A DNA stretch of 64,000 bases from Enterococcus phoeniculicola ATCC BAA-412 (GCF_000407505.1 NZ_ASWE01000004.1:1-64000), one strand, 5' to 3'; positions 1 through 7,987 are shown, numbered from the stretch's first letter. Made by a program: numbers and translations. Notes: a model not told the origin generated them from the letters alone.

Positions 1-10
1 TTGTAGTTAT

Positions 11-84
11 TCCGGCATAGCTCAGTTGGTAGTAGCGCATGACTGTTAATCATGATGTCGTAGGTTCGAGTCCTACTGCCGGAG
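11..84 (+). tRNA. tRNA-Asn (GTT)
   Basis: The cloverleaf can be read directly. The acceptor arm TCCGGCA (11-17) pairs with TGCCGGA (77-83). The D-arm is AGCTCAGTTGGTAG, the anticodon loop CTGTTAA carries GTT, and the T-arm is GTTCGAGTC. The 3' CCA is not encoded, so it would be added after transcription. An intrinsic terminator follows at once. It may be the last gene of a tRNA or rRNA cluster lying to the left of the window. Confidence 0.96.
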
Positions 85-92
85 TCAATTAA

Positions 93-117
93 AGATAGTT
101 TCGACTATCTTTTTTTT
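93..117 (+). terminator. Terminator of tRNA-Asn
   Basis: AGATAGT (93-99) and ACTATCT (104-110) form a 7-bp stem with a TTCG tetraloop, followed by a run of T. Confidence 0.9.
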
Positions 118-190
118 GTGTCTAAATTTTTTATAGGATTATGGATTGGTATGCTTTCTCAAATGATATTTTAGAAAGGAAAGCAAGGAG

Positions 191-306
191 GAGACCTTCA
201 ACTCAAGCATGTCTCATGCGTAGAAGATGATGAGAGACAAACGCAGTGGAGACCTTCAACTCAAGCATGTTTCATGCGTAGAAGATGATGAGAGCGAAAC
301 GCAGTG
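191..306 (+). repeat. Two tandem copies of a 58-bp repeat
   Basis: Unit 1 is 191-248 and unit 2 is 249-306. They differ at only a few bases (GTCTCATG against GTTTCATG, GAGACAAACG against GAGCGAAACG). Each begins GAGACCTTCAACTCAAGCAT and ends AACGCAGTG. Unit 1 is identical over 58 bases to the reverse complement of 6044-6101. Related sequence occurs next to terminators at 17251-17400 and 37949-38113. The stretch 118-190 shows nothing else. Confidence 0.93.
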
Positions 307-338
307 GAGATGAGTTTCCCCTCCCCCACCAAAATTTT

Positions 339-389
339 CAAGAACTGGAAGTAACTACTATAATAGTTATATCCAGCTCTTGTTTTTTT
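339..389 (+). terminator. Hairpin and T-run after the tandem repeat
   Basis: CAAGAACTGGA (339-349) pairs with TCCAGCTCTTG (372-382), with an inner AACTA/TAGTT stem, then seven T. The inner part resembles the ATAACT/AGTTAT core of the other repeat-linked terminators, so this is probably the terminator half of the same composite element. No plus-strand protein gene precedes it. Confidence 0.75.
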
Positions 390-520
390 CTATACAAAAG
401 TATTATTTTAGTTTGCTCCGAAAATATGTAGGAAAAGAGCTGTATCTTTACACATCTTAGCCGAATCATAATCAGAAAATGCTACTAAAAGATTATATTT
501 TATGTTATTTAACAAATAAA

Positions 521-563
521 TAAACGATGCGAAATGACTATCCATATCATTTCGCATCGTTTA
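521..563 (-). terminator. Terminator of the flavin reductase gene
   Basis: A perfect 17-bp stem (521-537 with 547-563) and a 9-nt loop lie directly after the TAA stop of the minus-strand gene. The T-rich tract on the exit side fits a minus-strand intrinsic terminator. Confidence 0.88.
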
Positions 564-1184
564 TTATGAGGGGCGTTCTACTTCAATTACTTCACTTAAA
601 TGTCCATAGAAATTTCCAGCTAACCTAGAGACGGGCTGTAATTTTTCAGGAAGAATATATTCGCGTTCTTTATCAAAAACGGAATCACTAAAGTAATAAT
701 CAAGTACTTCTAAAACAAAAAGATCACTGATTACCTCCTTCTGATGGTCTGTTATTGGTAAGTATTGATGTACGCGAACTTCCATACGAATGGGCGCTTC
801 TTTTATTCCAGGAACGTCGACAGAGTAACTATCTGCTAATGTAACGTTTGTAAGAGATAGCTCGCTTTCTTCAGATGATAAGGATGCTGCTGTAGCATTC
901 ATTGCATAAAGAACCTCATCATTTACAATGTGGATAACTCCTTGTTTATTTTTAAGCAAGTTTGCTGCAGTATCTTTTAGCTCATGATTTTTACGATTAA
1001 TTGAGATGGTAACTAATGGCACCTCTTTTGAAGCAACGGTGAAGTAGCTAAAAGGTGCTGCATTTATGACAGATGTATCTAAGTTTTTTGTTGTAATCCA
1101 AGCGATAGGACGTGGAATGATAGAACCGGTTAAAAATTTGTAATGTTGTTTAGTAGTTAGCATTTCAGCAGAATAATGAATCAT
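564..1184 (-). CDS. Flavin reductase family protein
   Basis: The product is 206 aa of the FMN-binding split-barrel (flavin reductase-like) family. The N-terminal part contains the typical TGSIIPRPIAWITT stretch (about residues 19-32), followed by NAAPFSYFTVAS, where the family binds the flavin phosphate and ring. Family members bind FMN and reduce it with NAD(P)H or act as flavin-dependent redox enzymes; the substrate cannot be told from sequence. Start: ATG with AAGGAGAA upstream. It has its own promoter and terminator. Its neighbour is a ring-cleaving dioxygenase, a pairing that would suit quinone or aromatic stress detoxification; that link is inference. Confidence 0.88.
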   Translation of the reverse strand: MIHYSAEMLTTKQHYKFLTGSIIPRPIAWITTKNLDTSVINAAPFSYFTVASKEVPLVTISINRKNHELKDTAANLLKNKQGVIHIVNDEVLYAMNATAASLSSEESELSLTNVTLADSYSVDVPGIKEAPIRMEVRVHQYLPITDHQKEVISDLFVLEVLDYYFSDSVFDKEREYILPEKLQPVSRLAGNFYGHLSEVIEVERPS

Positions 1185-1220
1185 AAACGTTCTCCTTAAT
1201 AAATAAAAGTTGTATTCCTT

Positions 1221-1250
1221 TATTATATGAATATTCTCTCTTTCATGTAA
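1221..1250 (-). promoter_or_regulatory. Promoter of the flavin reductase gene
   Basis: On the minus strand a -35 TTTACA (1245-1250) and a -10 TATAAT (1221-1226) are 18 nt apart, about 35 nt before the start codon. Confidence 0.75.
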
Positions 1251-1283
1251 ATAAAATTGATTTTATTATGATTATATAAAAGA

Positions 1284-1392
1284 GAAGGTGGGATATAACT
1301 ATTAAGTTATACCCCACCCTCGTAAACTCTTGATAAAGGTTGGGAACAGAAATACATTTCTAGGAAGCTAGTCGATTCTGCCCCGTTCTCAA
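1284..1392 (-). repeat. Composite terminator element (dioxygenase 3' end)
   Basis: The hairpin at 1284-1321 (GGTGGGATATAACT with AGTTATACCCCACC) reads as the intrinsic terminator of the minus-strand dioxygenase gene, with a T-rich exit. It is joined through GTAAACTCTTGATAAA to a second inverted stretch, GGAACAGAA (from 1343) to TTCTG near 1376. Similar two-part elements lie at 5930, 17251, 37949, 57953 and 60116. Confidence 0.82.
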
Positions 1393-1415
1393 TTATATAC
1401 ACTTAAATCCGAAAA

Positions 1416-2390
1416 TTATTTACGTTTTTCATTTGTTTTAGACGTGTCAAAAGGTCGAACATAATCTTCAATTTCTTTTCGTTTAGGTTCCAAGAATGGA
1501 GGGAGAGAAAGGATTTCTCCAGCTGTTTCATAGGTTTCATCTTCAAGGAAACCAGGACCGTCCGTTGCTAGTTCAAACAAAATACCGGGTGCTGCTCTAA
1601 AATATTCTGATTCAAAATAGAAACGTTGAACAAATCCTGAGTTAGGGAATTCTAATTGATTTAATCGTTTAATCCAAAACTCAAGTGCTTCACGATCTTC
1701 AACACGTAAAGCTAGATGGTGAACATTTCCAAATCCTTCCATTGCTACTGGAAGATCAGTCCGATGCTCTACAATGATACTTGCACCATTGCCTCCTTCA
1801 CCAACTTCAAATAAGTAGAAATCGCCATCGACAGCTGTTTGTTTAAATCCTAAAACTTGTTCCAATACAAGTTTCATATGGTCATAATTTTGTACAGTAA
1901 CAAATCCAGGTCCTAAGCCAATTAAAGCATGTTCTGCTGGAACGTTTGAATTTTTCCATGGGACACCAGCTGCAACGCCTGTATTCTTTTCATCTGAAAT
2001 TAGTTGGTAACGTTGATTATCAAAATCCTCAAATTCTAAATACTTTTTCCCAAAGCGTTCACTAATTTCTCCGTGCTCAATTTGATTATCGTCAAATCGT
2101 GAAATCCAATAAGCTAAAGCTGCGTCGTCTTTTACACGAAATGAAGTACGTGAGATAGTGTTTGTTCCTTTCACGCCTTTAGGAATGCCAGGAAAGTCGA
2201 AAAAGGTCATGTCGGTTCCTGCAGAGCCTAAATCATCAGTAAAATATAAATGATAGGTTTCAATATCATCTTGGTTCACAGTTTTCTTTATTAAACGCAA
2301 TCCTAAAGTATCCGTAAAGAAATGGTAAATTTTCTCTGCACTAGATGTGATTGCTGTTACATGGTGTAGTCCTAAAATTTGTTGGTTCAT
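1416..2390 (-). CDS. Ring-cleaving dioxygenase (VOC/glyoxalase family)
   Basis: The product is 324 aa with two vicinal-oxygen-chelate modules, a layout shared with MhqO/MhqA-type extradiol dioxygenases. Module 1 starts at GLHHVTAITSSAEK, and module 2 has GFGNVHHLALRVED. The His of each HHV/HHL pair and the Glu in APGILFELATDGPGF are the expected metal ligands. Start: the reading frame extends upstream, but the ATG at 2390 is preceded by TTAGGAGGC and gives the family-typical N-terminus MNQQILGLHHV, so it is preferred over the ATG at 2465. Homologues open hydroquinone or catechol rings. A palindrome over the promoter suggests control by a MarR-type repressor (inference). Confidence 0.9.
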   Translation of the reverse strand: MNQQILGLHHVTAITSSAEKIYHFFTDTLGLRLIKKTVNQDDIETYHLYFTDDLGSAGTDMTFFDFPGIPKGVKGTNTISRTSFRVKDDAALAYWISRFDDNQIEHGEISERFGKKYLEFEDFDNQRYQLISDEKNTGVAAGVPWKNSNVPAEHALIGLGPGFVTVQNYDHMKLVLEQVLGFKQTAVDGDFYLFEVGEGGNGASIIVEHRTDLPVAMEGFGNVHHLALRVEDREALEFWIKRLNQLEFPNSGFVQRFYFESEYFRAAPGILFELATDGPGFLEDETYETAGEILSLPPFLEPKRKEIEDYVRPFDTSKTNEKRK

Positions 2391-2422
2391 TTTGTGTTGC
2401 CTCCTAATAAATAAAATAATTA

Positions 2423-2465
2423 ACTTACTAAAAGTAAGTATATTGTAATCATCAATATTTCGCAA
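2423..2465 (-). promoter_or_regulatory. Dioxygenase promoter with palindromic operator
   Basis: Minus strand: -35 TTGCGA (2460-2465), 17-nt spacer, -10 TATACT (2437-2442). The palindrome ACTTACT-AAA-AGTAAGT (2423-2439) overlaps the -10 and the expected start point, a repressor position. Which protein binds is unknown. Confidence 0.75.
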
Positions 2466-2524
2466 CTATTTTATCTTCTAAGTAAAAAAGACAGGTATAA
2501 TAGGGATAGAAAGGTGGAAAATAC

Positions 2525-3169
2525 ATGAAAAGAGCTATTTTTTTTGATTTAGATGGAACCCTTATAGATTCAAGTGAAGGGATTTTTTCTTCAATCTTAT
2601 TTGCTGCTGAAAGATTGAATCTTGAATATCCCAACTCAGAACTACTTCGAAAATTTATTGGTCCGCCATTAAAGACATCGTTTGAAAAATACCTTGGGCT
2701 TGATGAGAAATCAGCAAATAAAGCAGTACATGCTTACAGGGAGTATTATGCAAAAAAAGGAATGTATCAAATCAAACCGTATGATGGAATTAAAGAAGTA
2801 CTTGAAGCGTTAAGTATAGAAAAAAATGTTTATATTGCCACTTCTAAACCAGAAATATTTGCCAAAGAAATTCTTGAATATCTTGGATTTAGTGACTATT
2901 TTGTAGGGATTTACGGTGCGGATCTTGATGGAAAACGGAGTGAAAAGTCTGAAGTCATTTCTCATGTACTTTCTCGTCACCCCGAAATAAAGCAGGCTGT
3001 TATGATTGGTGATAGAAAACATGATATGGTTGGCGGAAAGAGAAATAATCTGGCAACACTAGGCGTGTTATATGGGTTTGGCTCTGAAAAAGAGCTGTTG
3101 TCTGCTGGAGCAGATCAATTGGCAAGAGTACCATCTGATATTTTAGATAAGCTAAAGAAGATAAACTAA
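2525..3169 (+). CDS. HAD family phosphatase
   Basis: The product is 214 aa, a haloacid dehalogenase-type phosphohydrolase of the phosphoglycolate phosphatase-like group. Motif I is FFDLDGTLID (nucleophile and acid Asp near residues 8 and 10), motif II IATSKP, and motif IV MIGDRKHDMVGG. The helical cap lies between motifs I and II. The substrate is not predictable. RBS AAGGTGG lies 6 nt before ATG, and a -10 TATAAT (2496-2501) lies just upstream. It is transcribed divergently from the dioxygenase, with a shared intergenic region, and ends at a bidirectional terminator. Confidence 0.9.
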   Translation: MKRAIFFDLDGTLIDSSEGIFSSILFAAERLNLEYPNSELLRKFIGPPLKTSFEKYLGLDEKSANKAVHAYREYYAKKGMYQIKPYDGIKEVLEALSIEKNVYIATSKPEIFAKEILEYLGFSDYFVGIYGADLDGKRSEKSEVISHVLSRHPEIKQAVMIGDRKHDMVGGKRNNLATLGVLYGFGSEKELLSAGADQLARVPSDILDKLKKIN

Positions 3170-3188
3170 AAATTTAATATGTATGAAA

Positions 3189-3233
3189 AGAACACCAAAC
3201 ATTAGATGCTTTTCCTACATTTGGTGTTCTTTC
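3189..3233. terminator. Bidirectional terminator
   Basis: GAACACCAAA (3190-3199) and TTTGGTGTTC (3220-3229) form a 10-bp stem flanked by A-rich sequence on the left and T-rich on the right. It serves the HAD gene and possibly the converging ClbS/DfsB gene. Confidence 0.85.
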
Positions 3234-3272
3234 CATATATGAATCTATTGAGGGAAGTTAGTTTAATCAAAC

Positions 3273-3779
3273 TTAAAGAGTTTTTTTATATTTGCGAATC
3301 TTTTTAATTGCCCAATCATAGTGACTGGAAGTGGCAGAGACACAATAACTTCCTAAAGATGTACTGCCTGTCCAAGTAAAAAATTTTTTACTGAATAGCT
3401 CTTCGTTACTAAATTCATTGATTACATTCATTACTTTTGCATGACTTGTTTCAAATAGAGTCAATGCTTGAGTGAATGTTGTCTGTTGGTGTGATTCCCA
3501 AAATTTCTGATTTAACTCGGGAGTAGTTCGCATGGTGTAAGGAGCAGGGAAGAAGGGAGCCTTTACTCCGTCCACATGATTTGATTGAATTAGATTTAAT
3601 AAAAGCTGTTGCCATTCATAAAGATGAATGAGCACATCTCGAAAATTACGGTCTCTATCCTCAAACGGAAATGTTCCAATCTGTTCTTCTACAGTAAATT
3701 CCTGAATGAGAGAATAAAGCTGTGTATATTTGTTTTGAGAAGCAGTTAATAGTTCTTCTTTATTTGTTGGTCTACTCAT
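3273..3779 (-). CDS. ClbS/DfsB family four-helix-bundle protein
   Basis: The product is 168 aa, beginning MSRPTNKEELLTASQNKY, which is the typical opening of the ClbS/DfsB (formerly DUF1706) family, part of the DinB-like four-helix-bundle fold. The LIHLYEWQQLLL and SSHYDWAIKKIRKYKK stretches match the family's conserved helices. The founding member ClbS protects against colibactin, but most relatives are uncharacterised, so no activity is claimed. The gene overlaps the 3' end of the upstream MerR regulator gene by 8 bases, so the two are almost certainly co-transcribed. Confidence 0.85.
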   Translation of the reverse strand: MSRPTNKEELLTASQNKYTQLYSLIQEFTVEEQIGTFPFEDRDRNFRDVLIHLYEWQQLLLNLIQSNHVDGVKAPFFPAPYTMRTTPELNQKFWESHQQTTFTQALTLFETSHAKVMNVINEFSNEELFSKKFFTWTGSTSLGSYCVSATSSHYDWAIKKIRKYKKTL

Positions 3780-4596
3780 CGTTTTTCCTTTCTATTGGGA
3801 TACATGATTCAGTCACCCATTTTTCAGAATTTTGTTCGGTTGCTGGTGATACGTGATTAACATTAAACATGGGGCCGCTAATTTGATAGGAATGAACTTC
3901 AATCCAACGAGCAAGTGCTTCCATTACTTGAGGAAGCTGTGTGTAGGGGCCTGAAAAGGTTACTGAAGCAACAGCCATTTCGTCAATCTTTCTAAATAAA
4001 ATTTCTGGTGTGTTCATGTATGTACCTGTGACAGTATTTTGTACCTCTAAATCAACATTTTTTTCTTTGTATTCAGGGTCATGGTAGATACTTATACCAA
4101 AAAAAGCTGGAATTACCTCTACGTGTTGTTTTTCTACTTCTTCATACAACTTCTGCCATAATGTATATTCATCAGAAGCGTTTGAGATATGTTTTCTAAG
4201 AGACATCACTTGACGTTTAGGAAGAGTCTTTTTTACGACTGCATAGTCCAAGTAAGCCATTTTTTTATCAAATAATTGTTGAATAGAGTCAATCATTGCT
4301 TGTTGCGTTTTTAAAACTTCAACTTCTTTTTGAAGTTCTTTTTCTCTAATAGATAATTGTGTTTCAAATATTGTTACATTTTCAGAAGAAAGAATGGTTT
4401 GAATAGTTGCTAATGAAAATCCCATTTTTTGAAGCTGCTTTATTTGATTGATAGTTGTCAATTGCTGAGCTGTGTAATAGCGATAACCAGTGATTGGATC
4501 TTTTTTATCAGGAATTAAAAGAGCCTGTTTTTCATAATGTCTAAGCATGCGACTACTTGTTCCTGAGAGCTTTGAAAATTCACCAATTTGAAACAA
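3772..4596 (-). CDS. MerR family regulator with effector-binding domain
   Basis: The N-terminal winged HTH (FQIGEFSKLSGTSSRMLRHYE) is MerR-type. A coiled-coil dimerisation helix follows (about 80-120), then a GyrI/BmrR-like ligand domain to residue 274. Such proteins sense small amphipathic compounds and switch on nearby genes. Start: the TTG at 4596 is preferred because AGGTGAGGTGG lies 6-7 nt before it and it gives MFQIGEFSK. The in-frame GTG at 4611 would put that Shine-Dalgarno sequence inside the gene. It overlaps the ClbS/DfsB gene by 8 bases. Confidence 0.88.
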   Translation of the reverse strand: MFQIGEFSKLSGTSSRMLRHYEKQALLIPDKKDPITGYRYYTAQQLTTINQIKQLQKMGFSLATIQTILSSENVTIFETQLSIREKELQKEVEVLKTQQAMIDSIQQLFDKKMAYLDYAVVKKTLPKRQVMSLRKHISNASDEYTLWQKLYEEVEKQHVEVIPAFFGISIYHDPEYKEKNVDLEVQNTVTGTYMNTPEILFRKIDEMAVASVTFSGPYTQLPQVMEALARWIEVHSYQISGPMFNVNHVSPATEQNSEKWVTESCIPIERKNDE

Positions 4597-4948
4597 ATTT
4601 AACCACCTCACCTTTCAACTTTAAGTATACACATTTACATAGTGTCAATGTCAAGGAGGTGCAGGGGAGATATAGTAATAGATATATAAAGAACTTATGC
4701 GTAAGTCTTGGTATAAAATCCGTACACCAATCAATTTGACGGGTATCTGGTTTATTTTCTGTATAAAAATAAAGGGACATTTGCTAGAATAAAAGTAACC
4801 GCCAATTCAAATTGCTCTTCCACCAGATTTTAGTCTTTAATTTTAACTTACAAAAGAAAAGAGAAATCCTTCATAATTTTGCTAGAATTCAATGTTTTTT
4901 TAGTTTACCAGTTATCACAATTAAAAAAATAGTGAGGAGAATACATAA

Positions 4949-5368
4949 ATGTATGATGCTATAAAGTTAGCTACAGAGGATGATATAAACAAATTAGAGG
5001 AGGAAATATCATTATTTAATAAAAGTAAAAAAAAGGTAATTCAAAATAAAGAATATAAGCAGTTTGCTTATGTTTTAACTGAAAATGAAGAAATTATTGC
5101 TGGTTGTATAGGTTTTTCATCTTTATATTATATAGGATATATAGATAGTTTGTGGGTAAAAGAAGAAAGAAGAGGAGAAGGTTTTGGGTCTTCTCTTTTA
5201 GAAAAAATGGAAAGTGAAATGAGAAATTATGGATGTCATACTTGCCATCTAGAAACATTTGATTTTCAAGCACCTAATTTTTATAAAAAAAATGGATATA
5301 AAAGTTTTGGTGCTCTAGAGTATAAAAAAATAGGTTTAAAAGAATTTTTTTTCTACAAAGAACTATAG
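4949..5368 (+). CDS. GNAT family N-acetyltransferase
   Basis: The product is 139 aa. The acetyl-CoA site is seen as the strand YIDSLWVKEERRGEGFGSSLLEKME: V-x5-R-x-E-G-F/G matches the GNAT motif A (Q/R-x2-G-x-G/A). A C-terminal APNFYKKNGYKSFG matches motif B. The acceptor substrate is unknown. RBS GTGAGGAG lies 10 nt before ATG. The gene and its flanks (4800-5660) are clearly more AT-rich than the neighbours and rich in AAA and ATA codons, which suggests separate acquisition. No terminator is evident. Confidence 0.85.
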   Translation: MYDAIKLATEDDINKLEEEISLFNKSKKKVIQNKEYKQFAYVLTENEEIIAGCIGFSSLYYIGYIDSLWVKEERRGEGFGSSLLEKMESEMRNYGCHTCHLETFDFQAPNFYKKNGYKSFGALEYKKIGLKEFFFYKEL

Positions 5369-5680
5369 TTAATTATTGTTGATAGATGAATATTGATAAT
5401 GGTAATAAATTTAAAGTGGCTATTTTGAAACTATGAATTTTTTAGACTGAATCAAAATAACGAATGCTATCTGTAAATTTATTTATCAGATAAATTAGTT
5501 GCCATTTTTGGAAAATATAGACAAAATCAATAACAAATTTCGGATCCAGTTTGTGATAATTCTATTTCGGAAAAATATTCGACATGTTCTGTAGCGTTAT
5601 ACAAGATCAAAGAAGAGCTCTTTGGCCGTCGCAACATACTCATGCTACATTTTTTTATAAATAGCTGGTGCTAAATCCAA
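5369..5680. other. Gene-free AT-rich spacer
   Basis: No open frame with a ribosome binding site, no clear hairpin and no repeat-family sequence was seen between the acetyltransferase stop and the tRNA-Thr terminator. It may hold decayed sequence. Confidence 0.5.
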
Positions 5681-5712
5681 TAAAAAAGACAACGTCCGAT
5701 GAACGTTGTCTT
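5681..5712 (-). terminator. Terminator of tRNA-Thr
   Basis: AAGACAACGT (5686-5695) and ACGTTGTCTT (5703-5712) form a 10-bp stem with a 7-nt loop and a T-run on the minus-strand exit side. Confidence 0.92.
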
Positions 5713-5717
5713 ACCAA

Positions 5718-5790
5718 AGCCACTTGACGGGCTTGAACCGTCGACCTCATCCTTACCATGGATGCGCTCTACCAACTGAGCTAAAGCGGC
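5718..5790 (-). tRNA. tRNA-Thr (GGT)
   Basis: Read on the minus strand: acceptor GCCGCTT (5784-5790) pairs with AAGTGGC (5719-5725, one G-T pair), the D-arm is TAGCTCAGTTGGTAGAGC, the anticodon stem is CATCC/GGATG with loop ATGGTAA giving anticodon GGT, and the T-arm contains GGTTCAAGCCC. CCA is not encoded. It stands alone with its own terminator. Confidence 0.96.
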
Positions 5791-5929
5791 AATTAACACA
5801 AATACTAGGATACCGAATATAGAAGTATTTGTCAATATGACAACAGAAAATTTCATTTATGAAGTTTATTTTATTAATGGCTGTCTTTTTTGCAGCCTAT
5901 TTTTTATTGAACATTTAAATAAAGAAAAA

Positions 5930-6112
5930 GGGGGTGGAACATAACTAATTTAGTCATAGCCCACCCTCGTAAACTATTAATAAAGGTTGAAAAGAAGAGG
6001 AACTCATCTACACTAGGCGTTGAGTGGGGGGAGAACTAATCTCCACTGCGTTTGTCTCTCATCATCTTCTACGCATGAGACATGCTTGAGTTGAAGGTCT
6101 CGAAAATAAGCT
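5930..6112 (-). repeat. Composite terminator element with exact 58-bp unit
   Basis: The hairpin 5930-5968 (GGGGGTGGAACATAACT with the partly matched AGTCATAGCCCACCCTC) has a T-rich minus-strand exit and ends the membrane-protein gene. It is followed by CGTAAACTATTAATAAAGG and a variable part. At 6044-6101 lies a 58-bp unit whose reverse complement is identical to 191-248. The same order of parts is found at 37949-38113. Confidence 0.88.
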
Positions 6113-6214
6113 TAAATCCCTAATGATTTTAGAAGCAATCTTCGTGAATATTTCTCAAAGCTGAACACGTCTACCCCCCTTTTCTTATAGAAAGGATTTC
6201 ATTATATTCGTTGA

Positions 6215-7591
6215 TTACTCAATTTCTGTTTTTAGCTTTTTGTAAGTGAGCTTTGTCTCTTTAGGTATTTTAGAAGTGAAGTAATAGTCTCTTTTTTTTG
6301 TTTGTATCTTAAGGACTGGACTGGATGAGTTATCAACAAAAAGTGTGGCTGTCCGATTCTCCACTTTAAACTCGCCTAATTGATAATGCTCCGTTCCTGT
6401 TCCATTCATACGAATTCTGTCATTTGGTAGCTTATCGAGAAGGACAACATCCTCTATATCATCTATAGGAATTTTTGCATGAGTCAAGGGAGCTTGAAGC
6501 TGTACTTCTTCATTTGAAAGGGTTGCTTGGAAAGGATCTTGTCCAAAGTCAATCATAAATAGCGGGATTAAAACTACGAATAATAAACCTGTTACTAAAA
6601 TACCAAGGATTCCTGCAATAATTTTTCCGGATTTTTTTCCTAGGTTCATAGAGACATTCATTCCTAAGCGATCTGCTACCATCAATCTAGAATCATTTGG
6701 GTTAATATAGATGCTAAACTTCCAATAATCATCGTCTCCTGTGTATTGATATTCAGGTGCTTGCTCAATGATTTGGTCTTGTTTTTTTCGTAAATCATAG
6801 AGATAGTAGATAGTAAAGATAGCACCCATAATTATAAGAATCATATAGAGCATCATTAAAAGAAACACAAAGTGATAATTCTCTTGTAATGAAGCTACAG
6901 GTAGAAAAGAAATTGGTGCAAGTAGCCAAAACAAGACAATTAAGATAACGGACCAGTGATGACGAAACAAGTCATTGTAAAGACCATTTAATTTTTTATC
7001 AGTCGTATAGGATTTAACTGGCATGCGACCTAAAGAATAATATAAAGCTATAAAGAGACCACAGACAACTATAGCTGTAATGATAAATATCCAGGTAGTA
7101 GTTGCCGTTCCTAGTGTGCGAAAGGTATATAGGCATCCGAAAATACTGACAAAAATAGCGGGTAATAACCACCAAGCAGAAAGCATTTTCCGATTTTTTT
7201 CAACAACGAGCGTAGTATCAATAACGAGAGGTGTTACTTCTGCTGTCCAATGGTTCTCAACAATTAATTGTTTCATTTTTCGGATGTAAGTGACTTCACA
7301 ATAAAACATGCTTGCAATGCTTACCATCATAATTACTATAAAGCCAAGCATCATAATAGAATCATAAGGAGAGAATAAAAGCGGCAAACTTACTAAAGAG
7401 AGAACCGCTGCAATTTGTAAAAGACGTCGTTTGTATTCTTGTCGTAATTCAGTAATTTTAGTCTCCTCTAAATGCTCTTTTTGTATGGTATTTTCCAAAA
7501 TAATGTTTTTGTGGGGATTCCCAGGAACTCTCGCAGATAATGCGATAATAAAAATAACTAAAATTAATATGCCAACTAACATGAAATTCAT
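6215..7591 (-). CDS. Multi-pass membrane protein with C-terminal PH-like segment
   Basis: The product is 458 aa. Hydrophobic segments lie at about residues 3-20, 58-75, 80-98, 143-162, 167-187, 212-232, 240-262 and 325-350. A polar middle section has EYQYTGDDDYWKFSIYINPNDSRLMVADRLG. The extracytoplasmic or peripheral C-terminal part (about 360-455) ends in a beta-rich stretch resembling bacterial PH-like domains of DUF1648/DUF5808-type proteins. Function unknown. The start codon overlaps the stop of the GntR regulator gene by 4 bases, so the two form an operon like other YtrA-type regulator and membrane-protein pairs, often linked to envelope stress (inference). Confidence 0.8.
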   Translation of the reverse strand: MNFMLVGILILVIFIIALSARVPGNPHKNIILENTIQKEHLEETKITELRQEYKRRLLQIAAVLSLVSLPLLFSPYDSIMMLGFIVIMMVSIASMFYCEVTYIRKMKQLIVENHWTAEVTPLVIDTTLVVEKNRKMLSAWWLLPAIFVSIFGCLYTFRTLGTATTTWIFIITAIVVCGLFIALYYSLGRMPVKSYTTDKKLNGLYNDLFRHHWSVILIVLFWLLAPISFLPVASLQENYHFVFLLMMLYMILIIMGAIFTIYYLYDLRKKQDQIIEQAPEYQYTGDDDYWKFSIYINPNDSRLMVADRLGMNVSMNLGKKSGKIIAGILGILVTGLLFVVLIPLFMIDFGQDPFQATLSNEEVQLQAPLTHAKIPIDDIEDVVLLDKLPNDRIRMNGTGTEHYQLGEFKVENRTATLFVDNSSSPVLKIQTKKRDYYFTSKIPKETKLTYKKLKTEIE

Positions 7592-7974
7592 TTTTCTTCC
7601 TCCTTTATAAAAGCTGAAAGAATTCGTTCAACTTTTATAAGAATATCTTCTTTCGTTTGGTTATGTATAACAGCTTCTGCTAAAAGCAATGTGAGTGACT
7701 CCTCAAAGCTTGCAGGAAACTGCATGTCTAAAACAGGGAGTGGGGCAATCTTTGTGCCCTGTCGTCTGTCTGTGACGATGTAGCCCTCTTGTTTGAGCTG
7801 ATTGTAAGCTTTGGATACAGTCATCATATTCACACCAATCTCATCGGCTAGCTGACGTACAGAAGGTAATAACTCATTTTCTGTAACTTCATGTGTTGCA
7901 ATGCCTATAATTATTTGGTTTCGAATTTGTTGATAGATAGGTTCCTCTGAATTTGGGTTAATTGTCAATAACAT
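7588..7974 (-). CDS. GntR family regulator, YtrA subfamily
   Basis: The product is 128 aa: a winged HTH (EPIYQQIRNQIIIGIATHEV ... PSVRQLADEIGVNMMTVSKAYNQLKQEGYIVTDRRQGTKIA) plus a short helical C-terminal dimerisation tail. That is the compact YtrA layout rather than the FadR or HutC types. It is the first gene of a two-gene operon. The spacer carries TGTATTA-N7-TAATACA (7988-8008), the kind of dyad YtrA repressors use, so autoregulation is likely. RBS GGAGGGATGA precedes ATG. Confidence 0.9.
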   Translation of the reverse strand: MLLTINPNSEEPIYQQIRNQIIIGIATHEVTENELLPSVRQLADEIGVNMMTVSKAYNQLKQEGYIVTDRRQGTKIAPLPVLDMQFPASFEESLTLLLAEAVIHNQTKEDILIKVERILSAFIKEEEK

Positions 7975-7987
7975 TTCATCCCTCCTT

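Noticed and set aside
191-306. CRISPR array
   Set aside because: The 58-bp units are directly adjacent with no unique spacers, only two copies exist, and no cas genes are present.
4580-4780. 66-codon minus-strand frame upstream of the MerR gene
   Set aside because: It overlaps the MerR start and RBS and has no ribosome binding site of its own.
5671-5856. 61-codon minus-strand frame
   Set aside because: It reads through the tRNA-Thr gene and its terminator.
310-6040. Invertible DNA segment between the inverted 58-bp copies
   Set aside because: There is no recombinase gene and no promoter near either repeat that would be switched, so this remains a recombination possibility rather than a described switch.
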